64,000 nucleotides of DNA from Henckelia pumila (taxonomy: Eukaryota; Streptophyta; Magnoliopsida; Lamiales; Gesneriaceae), in assembly GCF_033568475.1 (NCBI RefSeq), contig NW_027331842.1, forward strand, positions 1 through 64,000, given 5' to 3'. Position numbers and translations under genes: made by a program. The first letter of the stretch is position 1; each line of letters starts with the position of its first letter. A model generated the notes under the pieces. It had not been told where the DNA came from. It searched no databases and saw nothing but the letters and a program-made list of their open reading frames with translations. Positions 23,254 through 35,955 of the stretch are shown in pieces.

Positions 23254-25100
23254 TTGATTAAACCTAAAAATGGTTTGCTCTCCAACGAAAACATAAAATA
23301 TAATGAAATCTTCATGACATTTTTCTGAACACCCAATTATTGTCGCATGAAATGGTTGTGGTGATATATGCTCTAAATACTATTCATTGTGCAATATTTT
23401 TTCGTACGTCCATGCTTCATCGTCATCACGAGCACCGCCCACAAATGCGTGTAAATACCACAATCAAAATCTGCATCTTATTGTCAACACAAAACCCGGT
23501 TCACATTTTTCTATATTCTGTATACAAGTAAGAACAAGTGCCATTTTTTGTGAATTGGAAACACAAAAATCTACACTTTTTTATCAATTTTTTTATTTAG
23601 TGCTTCTAATTTCTCCCTCGAATCATTTGCATCTTTTCTGCTCTGCATATGTGCCTCATTTTCATCAAATATTTTTAACCATTTCTGCATAAAAAAAAAC
23701 AACAATATCATCATTACTAATTCTAATATATCATACGCTTCCTAAATTTCGTCCAAACAACACATACCATCAAACTTAGTAACTTAAAAAAAACGACAAA
23801 GAAACACAATGCAAAACACACCAAAAAATCAAACAAACCAAAAATTATCCATCAAAACAAACTAAACAAGACAGATAAATTAAACAAACTAACACAAATT
23901 GAATGAAACATAATGCAAAATACACCATTGTAATTCATACTCTTCATTTGACATATTAAAGATCTATGATATCTTGATATAAAAAAATATTAAACTTCAA
24001 GGGAGGTTCCATTGTTTGAAATATAATATGTAGCAAACTGAAAAGTGCGGCAACAACACGCCCTTAAAAAATCCACACTTCAAAAATCGAACAAATAATA
24101 ATCTAATTAGAATTGTTGGTAAAAAAAGATAATTTAGGAACTTCACATAATCAAAAATCTAATTTAACAAATTCATTTAAATAAAGGTAAAAAATCACCA
24201 TACTACTTTCCTATATGCTTTTTAAGAAAATCTCTCTAAATTAAACAAACTAGCACACATCGAATGCATAAGCTACAACAAAAACAAAATAAAAATATAA
24301 ATTACAACAACAATATGAAATAGTGCAGAAATTGATTGCGGTGATTATATGTAGATGTGAGTAATAAAATTGACGCAATAGTGGTTGATCACTAAATTAG
24401 TGATCATTTTTTAAAGGGAAAAATCATTAGTGATCATTTCATATGAAAATAAATTGTTCATTCTACGGTTTAAATTATTATTTCATTATCAATCCCAAAA
24501 AATCGTGCCAATTAATTGCACAAGCATTTAAAAAGAAAAAGTGTGACAAAGAGATATACAACAAAAAAACAGCTGCAAATGGACATACAAATCCAAAAAA
24601 ATCGACAAAAAAACACAAAATATATTACCATAAAAACAACAACAAAAAGACACAAAATAAAACTATCTAATAAACTACCATAAATCAATAATAAAAAGAC
24701 ACAAAATAAAACAATATATTAAAGTGTGCGAAGAACAGAGAGCAAAGAACAAAGAGAACGAAATAGAAATACTACCAAAATTCAATATACTACCTTGCTA
24801 TAGACCTTTTAAGAAAATGCCTCTAAATTAAAAAAAACAGCAGAAAGGTGACCAACATAGACAAAAACTTATGTTTTATTGATTCAAAAAAATGAATCAG
24901 AATATAAATGGAGAAGAATTACACGGCCTTATATACTTTGGTATCCTGATCATCTATATGTTTAAGCTTAAAAATAACAAAATTATATAATTAAAAATAA
25001 ATCGACTTTTCGCTTCAAAAAATAAATAAATCGACTTCTATAAAATATATCCAGCACAATCAAGCACAAAATCGCAGAAACAATTGGAAAAACCGACCAA
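23254..25100. other. AT-rich intergenic DNA, nothing recognised
   Basis: A-rich simple sequence (AAACAAAC, ACAAAAA words). Short ORFs lack family resemblance and domain content. Probably the interior of the 18.2-25.5 kb composite. Confidence 0.6.
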
Positions 25101-25104
25101 AATA

Positions 25105-25330
25105 TCAAACTTGGAGAAAGAAACTCACTGCCTTCGTCTCCTGTGTTGCTTCGACTCGTCCCTTGTCATCGCCCTCTTCGAAACCTTCGTGGGTCGTGTT
25201 GTAGGTGAGTGGGTTTCTTAGGCCGTGGTTTTTCTCCCGTGAGTTCTCAAGTTGAGAGAAGAAGGAAGCATGGGTTGGAGAAGAAAGAGGCGAGAGTGGG
25301 TTGGAGAACAAAGGGAAGGAAATTAGGGCT
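25105..25330 (-). other. GC-richer segment, possible captured exon on minus strand
   Basis: Stands out by base composition in an AT-rich setting. On the minus strand a frame opens at 25311 and reads to CAG|TGAGTTTC, a poor splice-donor-like end near 25125. The protein (NPLSPLSSPTHASFFSQLE..., EGFEEGDDKGRVEATQETK) is not recognised. Could be a captured first exon or leader; I do not assign a function. Confidence 0.25.
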
Positions 25331-25689
25331 AATAATTAGGGAAAATAAGAATTAAGGGTTAAAAAGATTAAATATGTGAAAGAGGGAGTTGAAAATAAGT
25401 TTCTGGTGCATCAGGGAGTGCAGAAAAAGAATGCATGACATGGGGACTGAACTTAAAGTGGAGTTTGTGATTAGGGATTTATGTCCAATTTTCCGTTTAA
25501 AATTTACGTAAATTCTTTATTTTTACGATAAACTTCAATTATTTTTTATGCTAAAAATTTAATTTATCATAATTTGTTGAATTTATCTCAATTTTCTTTT
25601 GATGAAATTTTTTTCATTATTAAAAAATTATTTAATAAAAAATAATATTTTTCTTATATTTATAAATTATATTTATTTTTTATATTTAT

Positions 25690-25892
25690 GTGAAAATTGC
25701 TCAAAAATCCCCAATGCAAACATGTTTTGCTCTGCACTCCCTAGCCACTTTTTTGTACCACATTTTTTGTTAATTTGTACCACATCTTGTATGCTTTTGT
25801 ACCATATCTTGTATTGTTTTGTACCACATTTTATGACTAGGGACCCCAAAGCAAAATATGTTTGCATTTGGGGATTTTTGAGAAAATTGCCC
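25690..25892. mobile_element. MITE with ~45-bp TIRs and TTTGTACCACAT repeats
   Basis: Left AAAATTGCTCAAAAATCCCC / right GGGGATTTTTGAGAAAATTG are inverted copies that extend into ATGCAAACATGTTTTGCTC and its inverse. The centre has four copies of TTTTGTACCACAT. The end sequence TGCACTCCCTA is shared with the ends of the 18.2-25.5 kb composite, which suggests the same transposon family. Confidence 0.75.
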
Positions 25893-26705
25893 ATTTATTA
25901 TATACCATATATAAAAAATATTTTACTATTAAATATTATTAATAAGAAATATATTTTAAAATAATAAGTAAAACAAAAAAACTTTAAATATAAAATTAAT
26001 TTAATTTTAACTATCAAATCCATCCTAACTAACATTAGCCAAACACTATAATGAAATTTTAAATCCAAGATTTTAAATCCAATTTTAAATCTCATTTTTA
26101 ATTTTTCCGGACACATAGTAAAGATAATAAATAGTCGAAAAGTACTTGATTTAATCCTAAATGTTTAAAAAATGTATCCAAGTCGCTAATTTTGTCAATT
26201 TATTAGTAAGATTAATGGGAGAAATGTTCAGTTCATGCTCAGTTGTTTGTTCTCTTTCTCAATTTAGATTTTGATCCCAAATTTTCATCTTGCAGATTTA
26301 GTCTTAAACATATACAAATTTACGAGTGATTTAAGTGGGATGATTGACATGTGTCATGTCTATCATTAATTTTAACCATTAAAGTAACAAAAAAACCAAC
26401 TCAATCAAAATTTATAAGCGTTTACATCTTATAATCCGAGAACGTCCAAATATTTGTACTAAACAAATATTTGAGCCAATCATCTAGAACTGAACAAGAT
26501 CTCTTCCCCACATTCTATTACTAAACATATCCAAAAAAAGGTTTTTGTCCAATCTATTTATACTTTCTTCGTTATAATATAAAAAAATAACATGGAGTTT
26601 TGAAATTATATACCATATATAATAATCTTACAAAAGAAAGACGATCCGCAATATTATTATTTTATAATAAAGGGCAAGAATTCTTGAGCAAAATTTGCCT
26701 TTTAC
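25893..26705. other. AT-rich DNA, nothing recognised
   Basis: No ORF with domain content, no repeat with a partner inside the window that I could see. Confidence 0.5.
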
Positions 26706-26815
26706 ACAAGGCTTTATTAGTGTAGTTTATTTGACTAGCATAATTTACAGGCTATTACATTAATTTAAGGGTTTACCCAGTGCACAACGATGATAGTAAC
26801 TGCGAGTTCTCAAAT
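26706..26815 (+). mobile_element. SINE 3'-half fragment
   Basis: Aligns with the 3' half of the SINE at 10345-10430 (TTAGT.TAGTTTATTTGACTA, then GGGTTTACCCAGTGCACAAC and ACTGCGAGTTCTC). The promoter boxes are missing. Confidence 0.5.
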
Positions 26816-26892
26816 AAATAAAAAAAAAGACGATAGCAACCAGGATTGGTACTGAAACCAGACCTACGTACAAATTAACGGCTGCGATTGTT

Positions 26893-27000
26893 CGGTGTCG
26901 AGCCGGCAATACGAGCCGGGTTTTGTATGCATGGTGGCAAACCTTGTTTCGTGCCAAAGGATCGACAATCTAAAGGCAGGAAGAAGATGATGTATGGTTA
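26893..27000 (+). pseudogene. CCD4: Relic of CCD4 exon 2
   Basis: About 110 bases align with CCD4 exon 2 around 16240-16340: CCGGGTT.TAT, GG.GGC.AACC, an exact TTTCGTGCCAAAGGATC, then GGAAGAAGATGAT and GGTTAC. Small indels shift the frame, so it reads FVPKD and little more. It sits directly left of retrotransposon B. CCD4 copy 2 on the other side of that element begins in exon 1, so this relic belongs to a different copy. Confidence 0.6.
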
Positions 27001-27033
27001 CAGAGTGAACATATAATCACTCATAATTATATA

Positions 27034-27193
27034 TGTTGGAATTCAAACACCTTTGTTGGATTCAACAATTCAAATCAACCATGGAGGCTACCAAACTTGA
27101 TGTCATTCACATCATGGTTTCACACTTCAACAACCCCCCAACTTTTTCCTATAAATAGATCACAAACCTTTGCTCCAAAATCATCCCAAGAAA
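27034..27193 (+). repeat. 5' LTR of element B, first part
   Basis: Matches 42695-42855 with a few substitutions. Contains a TATAAATAG box near 27153 that would start the element's transcript. Interrupted after AAGAAA by the CACTA element. Confidence 0.9.
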
Positions 27194-28664
27194 CACTACA
27201 AAAAAAATGTCTTATAGAAGCGGTTATTTTTAATTTTAAGAGCGGTTTTTAACCGCTCCAACACTTTTACCAACGGTTACAAAATTGATCCTCTTATCAA
27301 CGCCCTTATATCTTCTAAGAACGGTTTTTTGGACAGTTGGTACAAGTTGAAAAACCGCTTCTATTGTTCATTTTAGGTGCGGTTTGACAATGCTCGTACA
27401 CCTCATGCATATTACAACGGTTTCGAACTGTTATTATAGTTGTGTATTTAGGAACATTTTCAAAGCGTTCTACAAGTCGTAACGTGTAAGAACAATCTTA
27501 AACAATTTCTACATGCCTTGGATATAAGAGCGATTTGAAACCACTATTAATGTTAGCAATTAAAGAGCGGTTTGAAACCGATTGTGCACATTGGGCATAT
27601 TACAACGGTTTTGTAATGCTCCTATTTTTGTGCATTTAGGAGCCGGTTCAAAGCGTTCTAAAATTAGTGAAGTGTAAGAACGGTCATCTACTGCTCCTAC
27701 ACGCCATGCATTTAAGAGTGATTAGCGAACGGTGTTGATGGTAGCAACTAAAGAGCGGTTTGAAACCGATCGTACATGTCGTGCATATCACAACGATTTC
27801 GAAACGTTTCTGTTATTTTGCCTTTAGGATCAGTTTCAAAGTGCATTTAAATTTGTGAGGTGTAACAACGGTCTTACACCGCTCCTACACTTCATAGATA
27901 TAAGTGCGATGACTCTTGTATTCCATCTGTATAAGAGCGAGAAATATATGACCAGTGTTAAACCGCTTTAGAAACCGTTGGTTGTAAGAATGGTTTGGAA
28001 CCGGTCCTCAAAATATATTTCATTTCGAAATAATTCCTCAACCAATAAAATAGATAAATAATATACATCAAATAAACAATAAAAAAACCTTCATATATAT
28101 CCAATAATTCAATAAAAAAAAACGAATGTAGCATTAATTAATAAAAAACTATTATTCAAAAAAAAATATCAATAATAATCCAATTTCTAATATAAAATAA
28201 ATAAAAATATTTCAAATTCATCAATAATACTCCAAATCCTAATAAAAGTAAATGAAAATGTTTCGTGTGTCAGGTTCATCTTCACATCCTCTGTTACTCG
28301 TATCATCTCTATGAGATCTTCCACGTATATTTTGAAGCAACTTTAACATTCGTTTGTTTGCATACTAAATATCAAACCTGAAAAAAAAAATTAAAGCAGT
28401 GCATTAAAAATATGCAATTTTATCACTCAAATAAAACAAAATTCGGCATCGCTCCTAAATACAAAAAGTAGTAAAAAAATCCAATTTGGTGATGAGTAAT
28501 TTTGAAGAACTAAACAGTGAAGCAAATTGCTAGAAACAAATTGTATTGAACGGTCACATAAATTCAAAAATAAAAAAATTACAATTTTATTTTTATTTTT
28601 ATATTTGATAGGATGTAGTTCTGTTATGCTTATGAATTCAAAACTAAAAAGATAGAAGTAAATA

Positions 28665-31600
28665 TGAAAGAGTTGATGCCCCGCTAGCCAAGTTGTGGCA
28701 AAGGGCTTTGAGAGTCTCTTATTGTAAACAATCTTTGTTTAATATAATTTACATTCATTAATGGCATTTTCTTTATCTTTCTTCATAATGTTATATTGTG
28801 ATATACTATTGTTGTTTTGATAAAAACCTTGAATATACTATAGTGTAAGTAAGATGAGATAGTGAATAAAGAGAGATCACTATCATGAAACACATCTTAT
28901 AGTCACTGTATATTCTAAATAGTTCCTAGTCAATTGAGCCGTCCGCAAATAAGGATAAGGATCGCTCGAGATTGAGACTAGCATTTGCGATGCCAAGTAC
29001 CACGTTTCATTGGTATGAAACATAGAGATGTTCAAAGCATGCAAATGGATATTCATATGATGAATGATCGAACTACCCTATCCGAACTTTCCAAGTAGTT
29101 ATTATTAATTGAGTGGATAAGTCCGCGGTTTTGGTTGTACACCATTAGTCCTTAACTACTTGAAACATCATTGAGACTCTATATGCCAGTACTGTACTTT
29201 GACTCGTTTACCGACTCTATGATGGTCATCAGGTGTCGGGATTGGGTACAGTTACGACACATATAGGAGTCGATGCTTTGTTGTCAAGGATTCACCACAC
29301 GCTTGCGAGCGTGGATATCCTATGCGATCTGAGGAGATATTAGTGTGACAAATCTCTGGCCAGAGTACTCGATGTGATTTAGGTTACTTGGTTTTCTAGT
29401 AGCACATGTGTGAGACCTCGGTTCTAAACAACTAATCTCGGTATTAAAAACAATTAAGGCAAGCTACAATCCAAGATTCAAAGCAATAAATTTTTTTTTT
29501 AAAAAATTAAACAGTGCTCCGCTCGATCGGTAAGATCTTACCGATCGAGCGAGCCTAGAACCAAAAAGGTTCTGCCCGAGAATTCCAGCTCTCGCTCGAT
29601 CTGCAATATTTTACGGATCGAGCGAGACACAAAATATCAAAATAGAGAACAGCATCAAAAGCTCTCGCTCGATCCGCAACTTTCTGCCGATCGATCGAGG
29701 ACAAATACAGGGCAAAAACAGCAGAAATTTATGCTAGAACTCAAGTCCAAACCATCAACTAATAATCATGCATTACAATCACGAAATCTCCAACTAATAC
29801 ATGAAGTTCTAGAGTTGATCAAATGCCCAAAAGGCTAGAACATGCAACGGTCTTGGCTATTACAATACGAATACAAACATAAGAAGTTCGAATTCTAACA
29901 TGCTACAATCTAAACTAGATGAACATGCTGACACGACTTCTATACCGAGTCTCACTTCTACAACTTTCCCTCGGAGCTAACCATGCCTCTTCTGACTTGA
30001 TCATGCCCCACCTATTGCCAAGTACACATACAAAACAAAGCAACAGCCGGATAACCGGTGAGAATGATAATCCCAGTAAAAGCAACATATCAAATATTGA
30101 ATCAACAACATGCTATCAAGACAACATATTCAAGTCAAGGTTAATGATATGCATGTCTTTAAAAACCAGGATATTGATTCTGATAAACAAGGGATTGCTG
30201 CTGTGCTTTTGGGATCCCGAGGATGAGATCACGTAACAACCCACCGACTCTCCCAATCGAGGTGGTGCCACGTATCCCACTCCTCTAGACTTTGAGCAAC
30301 CATAACGAGTATGCTAGCACTAGGCGAAATACTACAACCTAGGCCACTCAATCATAGTTCCCAAACGTCTAAACAAAAAGGGCGGTTCTGCCCGCTGAAA
30401 TCAAAGTAGGCTCAAGATGAATGCATAACAGAAACATAAACATAAGCCACATAACAAAACTCAATCAATCAACAAAATACAAGTTCCTCATGCTAGAACA
30501 AGTATCGATGCAATATGTGATTTAAAAAGGGAAACTCGAGAACCAACAGTCCCGAGTATGCTATCCCGCAACGATGACTGCTTTTACCTTTCAAGGCAGT
30601 AGTTCCAACTTCTGGAAAGCTACAACAAAAGATTGTATCAATAACTATACAACCTAAACAACAATCAACGATTCATGGAAATCTCTTTACCGTTCTTCGT
30701 CCAACTCTCGACGATCCAATGCTGCTAACACAGGGCTCGACAATTTCAACGAATCTGTACGAATACAAGAGATGATTGATCAATAGCCACGATCAACTTT
30801 CAAGCCAAGTTCATAACTCAAAATGGTTCGAAACTCCAAAACTCAAATCGACGGTATAACGGCTATAACTGAACAAACCGGCAACGCAGACAGCAGTTCA
30901 ATACCGATATCAACTCAATTCAATGCTAATACAACAACAACAAGACAAACCCAACAAATCTCAAAATCATGATTTTCGAAAATAGATTCCAAAAACCATA
31001 ACAATTCCGAACGTCGCTCTAATTCAAAACCGACAGATAATAAACGATCAGAACTCTGAAGAGAACAACATACTCGAATCTAGAACGATTCTAACAACAT
31101 CCAAAAACTAGAATGTATCTGATTGTAGAAAAACTTACGATAGAACGAAGCTCTCGCAGCAGTGATCGCTAATCTGCCTTCAGAAATAATTTCCAACGGA
31201 CGGATCGAGCTCGGACTGAAATCCCAAAGCTTGGAATGAGAAGGGGGCGGCTCTAATGGAGGAGGCGGCTAAGGAGGAGAAGATGAAGACTTTCTCAAAC
31301 AAATTCTAAGAGTAGATAATATATAAAATCCACAATTTGCATTTTAGTCCCTGAAATTTCCAAAATTTGCAAAAAGGACCCTGATCAAAAACAAACCGGC
31401 TCGAGAACTCTGTAATCTCTGATTAACTCAAATAAACTCATTTAAGATAAAAACAGGGCGTTACAACATGCGATGTCACTATTTAATCTTCAAGATGCAT
31501 TGCATAGTTATCGAATCTCGAACGACTCTCGATGTACCAATGGTTGTTGATTCGATCGGGATATATGGATGAAGGGACCGTATTGTACGCTAACCAAAAC

Positions 31601-32645
31601 CTACAGGTTCTTGCAGGCACTATCAGTGATACCTAAGGAATCATGGGGCGATGTTGCTAGGCTCTTTTACCATGATTCGATGGTTAAGTTGGAAATTGTT
31701 GTTCCGAGTCACAAGGAGTTGTGAGCCCACGGCTAGCTGTATCCCTGAACCATTGAGGGTCACACAAGTAATGGATTACTAATCCCCGTTGAGATAGTTA
31801 AATTAAAAGAGTTAAATTTAGCGAAAGAGAAGTTGGACTTCTTAACTAAAGGGAGTGGAATTTCCTAAAATAACATAGGGATGGACATTTTTGAAAATCA
31901 CTGAATTCGGATTCAGAAAAATTATCTTGACTTTAAAAGGTGCAGAAATGGTTTCTGTGCACATTGGTGAAATCGGTTTATCAATCGGAGTCAAGATGAA
32001 TTGTATATTAATTTCTATAATAACAGGCTTGGCTTGTTGGGCTTAAGTTATGGATAATGGGCCCTAAGGAGTTAGTGTCCTATTAGACATATAACTTAAT
32101 CCAGTACAGAAATTATATAGAGTAGATGGTGCAGTTTTATTTTCTTGCAATTTTCGAAAATACTGCAACACACACAACCTCATAATTGACAGAGCAATTT
32201 TTGAAAATCCTAGAAGAGTTATAAGGAGAATTCGAAAATCCTGTCTCCCTTTTGAGAGAGAATTCAGTCTGTGATTTTTGGAAAATTACATTCTGAATTA
32301 ACAGATCAAATCTGTAAATCTCTTCGATAAACATCTGATTGATTTCTAGTGTAATCAATCAGAGGGTTTTAGTTTTCTGTTCGTGGACCTAATTCAGGAG
32401 ATTGATCGAGCGAGTGATCAGTTCCTGGGATTTACAACAAGAGCATATTAATCTGTTGGTGTCCATAATCAAGTCATAGCTTGAAGAGGTAAAATATTAA
32501 TTGTTATTATTATTTTACATGTTGATTTTAATCGTTAGGATTTGATACCCATGATATGAAATTGTTCCATATAAGAAAATAAAATTTTTTAAACTTCCGC
32601 TGCTCCGGGTATCATATCACACTGATCTGAAAACGTGTTCCAACA
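28665..32645 (+). mobile_element. Solo LTR (same family as 360-2124), nested in the CACTA element
   Basis: TGAAAGAG...GTTCCAACA ends, flanked by the 5-bp duplication AAATA (28660-28664 and 32646-32650). After removing the insertion at 29408-31464 it is about 1.9 kb. It shares several hundred bases with 360-2124 in opposite orientation. No internal coding region, so a solo LTR left by LTR-LTR recombination. Short ORFs here, for example 32137-32358, are chance. Confidence 0.75.
29408..31464 (-). mobile_element. Second-level solo LTR-like element with GATCGAGCGAG hairpins
   Basis: Inverted relative of 43904-46498: begins GTGTGAGACCTCGG and ends CAGGGCGTTAC; flanks CACAT/AACAT look like a slightly mutated 5-bp duplication. 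Three hairpins near 29520-29551 (a 32-base perfect palindrome), 29590-29625 and 29662-29697 carry CGCTCGATCGG/CCGATCGAGCG. No coding capacity. Long TG...CA LTR of a Ty3/gypsy element is the best guess. Confidence 0.6.
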
Positions 32646-32650
32646 AAATA

Positions 32651-34341
32651 TTTGTATAAGGATGCACGTTCTAGTATATCGAAACCATCATCATAATTTT
32701 AATTAAATTAATTTTACAATCCTTGGTAAAATTATTTTGTACACAAATTAATAAGGTTGGAAAACCAAGGATTAAAAAAACATTAAAGAAAAATATATTT
32801 AATGAAAGTTTAAAATTTAAACATTTGATCGATTATCATCGTAGTCAACAATCAAATACTACAATACAAAATACAAAGTCAAATAATCCAAATTTCAGGA
32901 TCCAACAAATGCAAAAATGTAAATGCTTGAGACTTGTAGGCAGAATTCCTTAAGCAGAATATTAGTGCATTTGATTTCTAAAAGGATCTGAGAAAAACAA
33001 ATAAAATATTTAGACAAAAATTTATTTGTGTTCCAAAATGACACGCGAAAAACGAACCATGTATGAAACAAATTATAGTAATCTATCAATTTCCAATTGA
33101 TCAATATTCAAGAATAACGTAAAACCATGTAAGGAGTGTTCTACAAATTTTTGTAGTCCAAGAAAGTAACCACATGCTGAAAAATAAATTACCTCCAAAA
33201 GCAGAAAGAAAAAGTAGTTCGTGAAAAAAGAATTGAATGACGAGGGAAGATGAGAATTGAGAAAAAGATTTTGTATAAATTTTTGTACGAAACTTTAAAA
33301 CTTTAATAGGAAGGCAAAAGTTTTATAGAGATTAAACGATTAAGGAACTTAAAAATTTTAAATGGAAGTTTATCTTTTCAGATTTTTTGATTTGAGAAAC
33401 TTTGATGGATTATCTTTATCACTATAATTTTGAAATTGTAGAGAACTTTTGGTGGAGAGATTTTTGTAATTCAAATGGTGAAATGAAAACTTTGGCAGTA
33501 AAACACGATTTACCGTCAAAATTTTTGAATTTGTAAAATTGAATATATTGTTAAATAAAAAAATTGAAGAAACCAACATTATTATCTAATCAACTAAAAA
33601 AATTCAGATTGTGCCGTGAAGATGATCATATAAATTTATTTTATCATTTTCAGATTTTATGAAATTTCAGATTCCAAAAAATAAATAAATATTGAGATAC
33701 CAAAAAATCAAAATTACATCTTATATAAACCACCTTCTAGAATATTGATAAATAGTTTTGATTTATAACCTTAAATCGGAAGGATTTGTGTAGATTTAAT
33801 TAATTTTAATTAAAATGTTCCATTTCAATTATAGAATATATTATTTATATTTTGTTATTTTGTGGATTTCAGTTTTAATTTTTGACTTTCATGCTTCTTT
33901 TTAAGCGTTATATATATTTAATTAATAAGGTTAAAAAAATAAAAATTTACTTGATAATATTTTTAAGACCATGATTTTAAAATGAATCGGAGACTTTAGT
34001 AGTTGATTTTTTAAAAAAAATTTATTTGAGTGGCTAAATGGTATTTTGGGAATATATATACATATATATGTGTGTATATATGTATATAGATAGATAGAAT
34101 ATGAAAACATAGAATATGAAAACATTGGGTGATACAAAGGTGTTTATGGGATTATAAAAAAGTCTTACAAACGTTAAAAAAAGGTTAATTATTGTTTATA
34201 AAAATAGTGTGCTGATAAATTTACAATAATAAACTTTTTGACATTGAATAAAAATACGGATGAATTATTTGCTTTCATTTCCACTACACTTTGTGCATTT
34301 GACATTCATTTTCCTTATGTAGTGTAAAATTATAGCATCCA
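32651..34341. other. CACTA interior, AT-rich, nothing recognised
   Basis: No domain-bearing ORF on either strand. Confidence 0.5.
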
Positions 34342-34349
34342 AGAGAAGT

Positions 34350-34521
34350 AGGGTTGTCAAAAATCAACCCAACCCGTCAACCTGACAAAAATTGAGCCAA
34401 AAAATATCGGGTTAAGATTAGATGTTTTGATTTCGGGTCGAATCGTGTTGACCCGAAAGCTAATATGGAAAAAATTAACCGAGTTCAGGTAAACTCAGAT
34501 TGACTCGAGATGACCTGAAAC

Positions 34522-34606
<85 letters not shown>

Positions 34607-35006
34607 AGATTTACTACATTTTTATATGTCGTATATTTGAAAAAAAATTAAAATTATTGTATTTTGATATAATATATTTTCGTCATTTAATGTTTATTTT
34701 GTACAATTTTGATATTTTCAAATAATTTTTTTAATAAGTATGCTTTAATATTTATACAGCAAGACTTTTAAATTTAAATAATATATAAATTTAGATTTGA
34801 TTATTATGTAAAATATTACTATTATTAATGTATGTTTTAAATTTTTATTTAATTATTAATTTAAAAAATAAAAAAATCGTGTAGGTTCGGGTTAGTCGGG
34901 TTTCGATTTGGATTGGATATTTTTGGGTTGATTTGGGTTTGGGTTGACAATTTGTTAAATAATATTTTCTACAACCCGACCTGAACCCACACGAATTGAC
35001 ACCCTT
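34350..35006. mobile_element. hAT-like MITE with 8-bp TSD
   Basis: Starts AGGGTTGTCAAAAATC and ends GAATTGACACCCTT. The 8-bp direct repeat AGAGAAGT flanks it (34342-34349, 35007-35014). It holds CCCGAACC/GGGTTCGG words and a long (TTA)n tract at 34525-34604. TSD length and end sequence fit the hAT superfamily. Confidence 0.75.
34525..34604. repeat. (TTA)n microsatellite
   Basis: About 26 uninterrupted ATT/TTA units inside the MITE. Confidence 0.9.
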
Positions 35007-35032
35007 AGAGAAGTGAGTGACAAATATATGAA

Positions 35033-35955
35033 TAGGGGTACCAATTCGGGTGGATTAGGTGAGTTCATGTCGGGTTGGTGCAAGAAACTAGTAAAATATG
35101 TCTCCTTCCAAACCCGAATCAACCTGAACCCGGATAACCTGACTAACTCGATTTTATTTTATTTTTATTTTATTTTTAACAAAATAATTAAAATTAAAAT
35201 TAAAAAACACACAATAATAATAGTAATATTCAAGGTTGTAAAAATTTGAAGCGCGTCGAAGAGTGGAAGTCAAGCTTCGTGCTTTTCAAACTTAAGCGAA
35301 CTTCGTACGACCTTAAGCGTGAAAATGTGTTTTTTTTATTTGTACTATAATATTAGTTATTTTATGGAAAACATTAAATAAATAGACATATTAACTATAA
35401 ATTTAAGATTTAATAGATATTTCAAGTTATATACTATAAATATACATATTTATAAATTTATTTTCATTTAAAAACAAATGAAATATTTCGTTCTAAAAAG
35501 TAGTTGTCTAATCGAGCTTTTTAAAACACTGATAATATTTAATTTAAACACATAATAGTCAAATCTCGCATACATATAATTTAAATAAATTTAAATGTCT
35601 AGTTGTAGAAAATTTAAAGTATACTCACTACAAAAATTATCATTTTTTTAAAAAAAATCAAATTTTACAAAATAAACAAAAAATTGTGAAAATCTATTAT
35701 ATCAATATATATTAACAATTTTTCCCCAAACATACCGTATATAAAAATTAAGTCAACATTTCTTAATTTTGTATATTAAAAAATAATAATAAAATTTCAA
35801 GTCAACCGGATGATACGAACTCAATCAGAACCCGATTAATGTTTTCGGATTAGCTTTCAGGTTCAACCCCATTCGAAACGAACCCAAACCTGCAACCTTA
35901 ATTCGATATTTTTCAGGTCAACTCATTTCGGGTTGAGTTCGCTTTTTAACTCCTA
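35033..35955. mobile_element. Second element with GGGTT/AACCC-type ends
   Basis: Left ATAGGGGTACCAATTCGGGTG and right GGGTTGAGTTCGCTTTTTAACTCCTA suggest inverted ends like those of the preceding hAT-like MITE. TSD not found. Contains a block near 35235-35330 (AAGCG/CGCTT words) that recurs near 51500 and 57620. Non-coding. Confidence 0.35.

Larger units (their letters stand above)
18196..25495. mobile_element. Putative 7.3-kb TIR-bounded composite (Pack-type candidate)
   Basis: The left end near 18200-18330 and the reverse complement of the right end near 25380-25495 share ordered words: AAAATTGG, ATAAATCCCTA, ACAAAC, CAGTCCC, then TGCACTCCCT.AT about 45 bases on. Identity is only moderate. 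Inside are a quinone-reductase gene fragment, a large fold-back repeat, and GC-richer blocks just inside each end. No transposase found. A MULE-like, gene-capturing element is the favoured reading but TSDs were not found, so this is tentative. Confidence 0.4.

Noticed and set aside
25105-25311. Small gene on minus strand
   Set aside because: No start context, no family resemblance; kept only as a low-confidence segment.
26760-26957. 65-codon ORF on minus strand
   Set aside because: Lies across the SINE fragment and the antisense of the CCD4 relic.
29919-30236. 105-codon ORF inside the nested solo LTR
   Set aside because: No domain, starts within LTR-type non-coding DNA, not conserved in the relative at 43904-46498 as far as I can see.
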